This document shows, piece by piece, positions 59,701 to 64,000 of a stretch of 64,000 nucleotides of DNA (positions are counted from its first letter, which is position 1; the number at the start of each line of letters is the position of its first letter). The stretch is taken from positions 1 to 64,000 of the forward strand of contig CAIKLM010000130.1 of the NCBI GenBank assembly GCA_903828235.1, given 5' to 3'. Origin of the DNA: an uncultured beta proteobacterium (lineage in GTDB: Bacteria > Pseudomonadota > Gammaproteobacteria > Burkholderiales > Burkholderiaceae_C). The translations under genes were made by a program, and so were the position numbers. The notes below the pieces were generated by a model. That model was given only the letters and a program-made list of their open reading frames with translations. It searched no databases and was not told where the DNA came from.

Positions 59701-60495
59701 ATGACCACCCCCGACCCCTGGGCGGCCCTGCGCGCCCACACGCTGGCGCGCATCGCGCTCGGCCGCACCGGCGCCAGCCTGCCCACGGTGGAGTGGCTGC
59801 GCTTCGCCGAGGCCCACGCGCTGGCGCGCGACGCCGTGCACACGCCATTGGACGTGGCGGCCCTGGTGGCCGCGCTGCGCCACCACGGCGTCGAGCCGGC
59901 CGTGGTGGCCAGCGCCGCCCCCGACCGCGCCACCTACCTGCGCCGGCCCGACCTGGGGCGCCGCCTCGACGCCGCCTCGGCCGCGGCGCTGGCGCCGGGC
60001 CCGGGCGGCCTGGCCGTGGTGCTGGCCGACGGCCTGAGCGCGCGCGCCACGCAGGCCCATGCGCTGCCGCTGCTGCTGGCGCTGCGCGGCCACCTCGAGG
60101 CCGCGGGCGACGCGCTGGGCATCGTGGCGGTGGCCACGCAGGCGCGCGTGGCGCTGGGCGACGAGGTCGGCGAGCGGGTGCAGGCCGGTGCGGTGCTGGT
60201 GCTGATCGGCGAGCGGCCGGGCCTGTCCAGCCCCGACAGCCTGGGCGCCTACCTCACCTGGGCGCCGCGGCGCGGCCGCCGCGACGCTGAGCGCAACTGC
60301 GTCAGCAACATCCGGCCCGAGGGCCAGCCGCCGGCGCAGGCCGCGGCGCGCCTGGCCTGGCTGCTCGGCGCGGCCCGCCGGCTCGGGGCCACGGGCGTGG
60401 CGCTCAAGGACGAGAGCAACGTAGCCCCTCCGGCCGTGGTCATCGGCGGCGAGCGGCGCGACGCGCCGGCGCTTCCGGGACAATCCGCCCCATGA
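59701..60495 (+). CDS. eutC: Ethanolamine ammonia-lyase, small subunit
   Basis: This 264-residue subunit completes the cobalamin-binding interface of the lyase. It has [78 protein letters not shown] and [28 protein letters not shown], all standard for EutC. The C-terminal 30 residues continue past the usual end and overlap the lpxC start by four bases (ATGA). The lyase presumably feeds acetaldehyde to central metabolism and ammonia to assimilation. Confidence 0.96.
   Translation: MTTPDPWAALRAHTLARIALGRTGASLPTVEWLRFAEAHALARDAVHTPLDVAALVAALRHHGVEPAVVASAAPDRATYLRRPDLGRRLDAASAAALAPGPGGLAVVLADGLSARATQAHALPLLLALRGHLEAAGDALGIVAVATQARVALGDEVGERVQAGAVLVLIGERPGLSSPDSLGAYLTWAPRRGRRDAERNCVSNIRPEGQPPAQAAARLAWLLGAARRLGATGVALKDESNVAPPAVVIGGERRDAPALPGQSAP
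60479..60484 (+). promoter_or_regulatory. -10-like hexamer for lpxC inside eutC
   Basis: GACAAT ends 7 bases before the lpxC ATG at 60492 and lies inside the 3' end of eutC. It would give the essential lpxC gene its own near-leaderless transcript, independent of the eut promoter. No Shine-Dalgarno sequence is present. Confidence 0.4.
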
Positions 60496-61427
60496 TCCGC
60501 CAGCGCACCCTGAAGACCACCACCCGCGCCGTCGGCGTCGGCGTGCACAGCGGCCTGAAGACCGAGCTGGTGCTGCGCCCGGCCCCGCCCGACACCGGCG
60601 TGGTGTTCACGCGCACCGACCTGCCCGAGCGCGCGCCCATCGTCGTGAACGCCTTCGCGGTGAGCGACACGCGCATGGCCAGCACCATCAGCGCCGGCGG
60701 CGACCCCGCGCTGCCCAAGGTGCAGACCATCGAGCACCTGATGAGCGCGGTCGCCGGCCTCGGCATCGACAACCTGTACGTCGACATCTCCGCCGAAGAG
60801 GTGCCCATCCTCGACGGCAGCGCGGCGGCCTTCGTCTACCTGCTGCAGAGCGCCGGCGTGGTGATGCAGGACGCACCCAAGCGCTTCATCCGCGTGAAGC
60901 GGCCCGTCGAGGTGCGCGAAGGCGAGGGCGCCACGCTCAAGTGGGCGCGTCTGGAGCCCTATCACGGCTACGCGCTGAGCTTCGAGATCGAGTTCAACCA
61001 CCCGGCCGTCGACGCCACCGGCCGCCGCGTGGAGTTCGACTTCTCCACCGGCGTGTACAAGCGCGACATCGCGCGAGCGCGCACCTTCGGCTTCGCGAAG
61101 GACGTCGAGACCATGCGCTCGCGCGGCCTGGGCCGCGGCGGCAGCATGGACAACGTCATCGTCGTCGACGAGCAGCGCGTGCTCAACGGCGAGGGCCTTC
61201 GCTACGACGACGAGTTCGTCAAGCACAAGCTGCTCGACGCCATCGGCGACCTGCACATCGCCGGCCGCCCGCTGCTGGCGCGCTACACCGCCTACAAGAG
61301 CGGCCACGCGCTGAACAACAGGCTGCTGCGCAAGTTGCTCGAGGACGACACGGCCTTCGACACCGTGAGCTTCGAGCGCGACGCCGACGCGCCCGCCGGC
61401 TTCGCCGAGTTGGCACCGGCCTGGTGA
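60492..61427 (+). CDS. lpxC: UDP-3-O-acyl-N-acetylglucosamine deacetylase
   Basis: This 311-residue zinc amidase catalyses the committed step of lipid A synthesis. It has the opening [36 protein letters not shown] (zinc His near residue 79), [24 protein letters not shown], and [19 protein letters not shown] (second zinc His and Asp). The length is right for the family. In most Burkholderiales lpxC follows ftsZ; here its ATG overlaps the eutC stop, so the gene has a different neighbour. A near -10 hexamer suggests its own promoter. Confidence 0.97.
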   Translation: MIRQRTLKTTTRAVGVGVHSGLKTELVLRPAPPDTGVVFTRTDLPERAPIVVNAFAVSDTRMASTISAGGDPALPKVQTIEHLMSAVAGLGIDNLYVDISAEEVPILDGSAAAFVYLLQSAGVVMQDAPKRFIRVKRPVEVREGEGATLKWARLEPYHGYALSFEIEFNHPAVDATGRRVEFDFSTGVYKRDIARARTFGFAKDVETMRSRGLGRGGSMDNVIVVDEQRVLNGEGLRYDDEFVKHKLLDAIGDLHIAGRPLLARYTAYKSGHALNNRLLRKLLEDDTAFDTVSFERDADAPAGFAELAPAW

Positions 61428-61442
61428 GGGGAGGGCGGCGCG

Positions 61443-61628
61443 ATGATGATCTTCCGCCTCGTCTTCGGCCTGCTGCTGGTGGCCGGGCTGCTGTGCTTCG
61501 CGACGTACATCGCCACCGGCAACGCGGTGTGGCGGCGGCGCGGCATCGTCGTCGTCAAGTGGACGGTCATCGCCGCGCTGGGCTTCTTCGCGGTGCTGAT
61601 CCTGGAGCGGCTGCCGCGCTTCCTGTAG
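61443..61628 (+). CDS. Small conserved inner-membrane protein (61 aa)
   Basis: This short protein has two hydrophobic helices, MIFRLVFGLLLVAGLLCFATYIA and VKWTVIAALGFFAVLILERL, joined by a basic loop (GNAVWRRRGIVVV). It follows lpxC by 15 bases with GGGGAGG upstream of the ATG at 61443, so it is probably co-transcribed with lpxC. Its composition and clean two-helix layout indicate a real gene. Function is unknown. It is convergent with the DegS-like protease gene. Confidence 0.7.
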   Translation: MMIFRLVFGLLLVAGLLCFATYIATGNAVWRRRGIVVVKWTVIAALGFFAVLILERLPRFL

Positions 61629-61650
61629 CGGCGCCCGGCGCCGTGGCGCT

Positions 61651-62811
<1,161 letters not shown>

Positions 62812-62857
62812 GAGGGCAGGGACGGGCGGGGGGACGGCGGGGCCCGAGCCGCGGCCT

Positions 62858-62863
62858 CAGAAT
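62858..62863 (+). promoter_or_regulatory. -10-like hexamer for the Nif3-pdxA unit
   Basis: CAGAAT ends 6 bases before the ATG at 62870, and no Shine-Dalgarno sequence is present. It is one of the clearest near-leaderless cases in the window. Confidence 0.4.
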
Positions 62864-62869
62864 GACCGC

Positions 62870-63619
62870 ATGACGACGCTCAAGCATCTCGAGGCGCACC
62901 TGACGGCGATGCTGCGCCCCGAGGCCTTTAAGGATTATGGGCCGAACGGCCTGCAGGTCGAGGGCCGCGGCGAGGTCCGCCGCGTCGTCTCGGGGGTTAC
63001 CGCGAGCCGGGCCTTCATCGACGCTGCCATCGCCGAGGGCGCCGACGCGCTGTTCGTCCACCACGGCCTGTTCTGGCGCGGCCAGGACGGGCGGCTCACC
63101 GGCTGGCTGGGCGAGCGCGTGCGGCGGCTGATGCGCGCCGACGTGAGCCTCTTCGCCTTCCACCTGCCGCTGGACGCCCACGCCGAGTACGGCAACAACG
63201 CGCAGCTCGGCCGCCGGCTGGGCCTGCTGGCCGACGCGCGCTTCGGCGAGCAGCAGCTGGGCTTCATCGGCCCCGCGGCCGCGCACTCCAGCCTGGCCGC
63301 GCTCGTGGCCGCGGTGCGCGCGGGCCTGGGCCGCGAGCCGCTGGTGGTGGCGGGCGACGGGCGGCCGCTGGCGCGCATCGCCTGGTGCACGGGCGGGGCC
63401 CAGGGCTACTTCGAGGACGCCATCGCCGCCGGCGCCGACGCCTTCGTCACGGGCGAGATCAGCGAGCCGCAGGCCCACCTCGCGCGCGAGACCGGCGTGG
63501 CCTTCGTCGCCGCCGGCCACCACGCCACCGAACGCTTCGGTGCCCCGGCCCTGGCCGCCGCCGCCTGCGCCGAGCTGGGGCTGGAGCACCGCTTCATCGA
63601 CATCGACAACCCGGCATGA
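62870..63619 (+). CDS. Nif3-like dinuclear metal-centre protein
   Basis: This 249-residue protein belongs to the Nif3/YbgI family, hexameric toroids with a two-metal site. Metal-binding motifs are ADALFVHHGLFWRGQ (near residue 61), FAFHLPLDAHAEYGNNAQL, and the C-terminal FVAAGHHATERFGA. GPNGLQVEG near residue 24 is also conserved. Some members act as GTP cyclohydrolase 1 type 2 or NIF3-type hydrolases, but the role is not established. The start ATG lacks a ribosome site but has a near -10 hexamer. The stop overlaps the pdxA start (ATGA). Confidence 0.92.
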   Translation: MTTLKHLEAHLTAMLRPEAFKDYGPNGLQVEGRGEVRRVVSGVTASRAFIDAAIAEGADALFVHHGLFWRGQDGRLTGWLGERVRRLMRADVSLFAFHLPLDAHAEYGNNAQLGRRLGLLADARFGEQQLGFIGPAAAHSSLAALVAAVRAGLGREPLVVAGDGRPLARIAWCTGGAQGYFEDAIAAGADAFVTGEISEPQAHLARETGVAFVAAGHHATERFGAPALAAAACAELGLEHRFIDIDNPA

Positions 63620-64000
63620 AGCCCCTGCTCGTGACCATGGGCGATGCCGCAGGCATCGGCCCCGAGATCGTCGCCCGCGCCTTCCGGAACGGCGAGCTGG
63701 CCGATGCGGTGGTCGTCGGCAGCGTCGACGTGCTGCGCCGCGCGGGCTCGCCGATGACGGCGCGCATCGAGGCGCCGGCCGACCTGGCGGCCGTGCCGCC
63801 CGGCTGCCTGCCCGTGATCGAGCCCGCCGCCCTGCCCGCAGGGCTGGCCGCGCTGCCGTGGGGCGAGGTCAGCGCCGCGGCCGGCGCGGCCGCCGCGCGC
63901 TGCATCGAGGCCGCCGTGGCCCTGGTGCAGCGCGGCGAGGGCGCCGCGATCGTGACCGCGCCCGTCCACAAGGAGGCGCTGGCGGCCGCCGGCCTGCCCT
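63616..64000 (+). CDS. pdxA: 4-hydroxythreonine-4-phosphate dehydrogenase, N-terminal part
   Basis: The first 128 codons of a PdxA-family dehydrogenase run off the right edge. The protein begins MKPLLVTMGDAAGIGPEIV, the PdxA signature with Ala in place of the usual Pro (GDPAG), and reaches AAIVTAPVHKEALAAAGLP, the metal/substrate segment. PdxA oxidises 4-phospho-hydroxythreonine in pyridoxal phosphate synthesis; serC in this window supplies an earlier step. PdxA2-type paralogues acting on D-erythronate/threonate phosphates also exist, and the fragment cannot exclude one. Its ATG overlaps the Nif3 stop. Confidence 0.85.
   Translation, partial: MKPLLVTMGDAAGIGPEIVARAFRNGELADAVVVGSVDVLRRAGSPMTARIEAPADLAAVPPGCLPVIEPAALPAGLAALPWGEVSAAAGAAAARCIEAAVALVQRGEGAAIVTAPVHKEALAAAGLP

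Overview
The window is a single high-GC, gene-dense stretch of chromosome with no rRNA, tRNA, phage or insertion-sequence gene that I can see. Gene content and order (slmA / HAD nucleotidase / argB, PEP-CTERM protein, phasins, BktB-like thiolase, Nif3 / pdxA, many short-chain dehydrogenases) point to a betaproteobacterium of the order Burkholderiales, probably the Rubrivivax / Leptothrix / Methylibium / Ideonella group. This assignment comes from recognising protein families, not from a search. Most long open frames are shadows produced by strong GC bias at third codon positions. About 63 genes look real.

Layout. 1-4.5 kb: housekeeping genes (pdeM-like fragment, slmA, HAD nucleotidase, argB), then a CusF-like copper protein and a zinc-free MDR reductase. 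4.5-9 kb: a two-domain fatty acyl-CoA reductase of the alcohol-forming (wax-ester) type, divergent from a phasin and a patatin lipase. 9-13.4 kb: M32 carboxypeptidase, YqaA-like membrane protein, YciA-like thioesterase and an Atm1-type ABC exporter. 13.4-13.9 kb: a gene-free block of nested inverted repeats. 13.9-29.9 kb: mainly catabolic and lipid enzymes (exported methyltransferase, acyl-CoA ligase, 8-oxoguanine deaminase, tautomerase, Baeyer-Villiger-like monooxygenase, Rieske oxygenase, KAS III enzyme, phasin-like protein, serC, enoyl-CoA hydratase, SDR, GST, TetR, an ABC pair, thiolase). 30-34.6 kb: a PEP-CTERM protein and a complete creBCD locus with a perfect cre tag before creD. 34.7-46.5 kb: a purine-catabolism island (xdhABC, a LysR regulator, guaD, and a four-gene BMP-type nucleoside/purine ABC importer). 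46.5-53.6 kb: Cys-rich protein, DUF1631 protein, AEC transporter, riboflavin synthase, two small unknown genes, a P450 and the wreck of an AlkC-like DNA repair gene. 53.7-58.1 kb: a five-gene minus-strand block (outer-membrane barrel, MipA/OmpV, response regulator, sensor kinase, inner-membrane protein). 58.3-64 kb: eutBC, lpxC, small membrane protein, DegS-like protease, Nif3 and the start of pdxA.

How genes work together. XdhABC plus guanine deaminase turn guanine and hypoxanthine into xanthine and urate, and the adjacent importer probably supplies the substrate; the 8-oxoguanine deaminase elsewhere in the window fits the same diet. CreBC probably controls creD through the TTCAC-N6-TTCAC site. 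The acyl-CoA reductase, phasins, ligase and thiolase suggest an active storage-lipid (PHA and possibly wax ester) metabolism.

A pattern runs across the window: about a dozen genes that lack a Shine-Dalgarno sequence have a -10-like hexamer (nAnnnT) ending only 6-9 bases before the start codon, which suggests leaderless transcripts. Many other genes overlap their neighbour by 4 bases (ATGA, GTGA or TTGA), indicating translational coupling.
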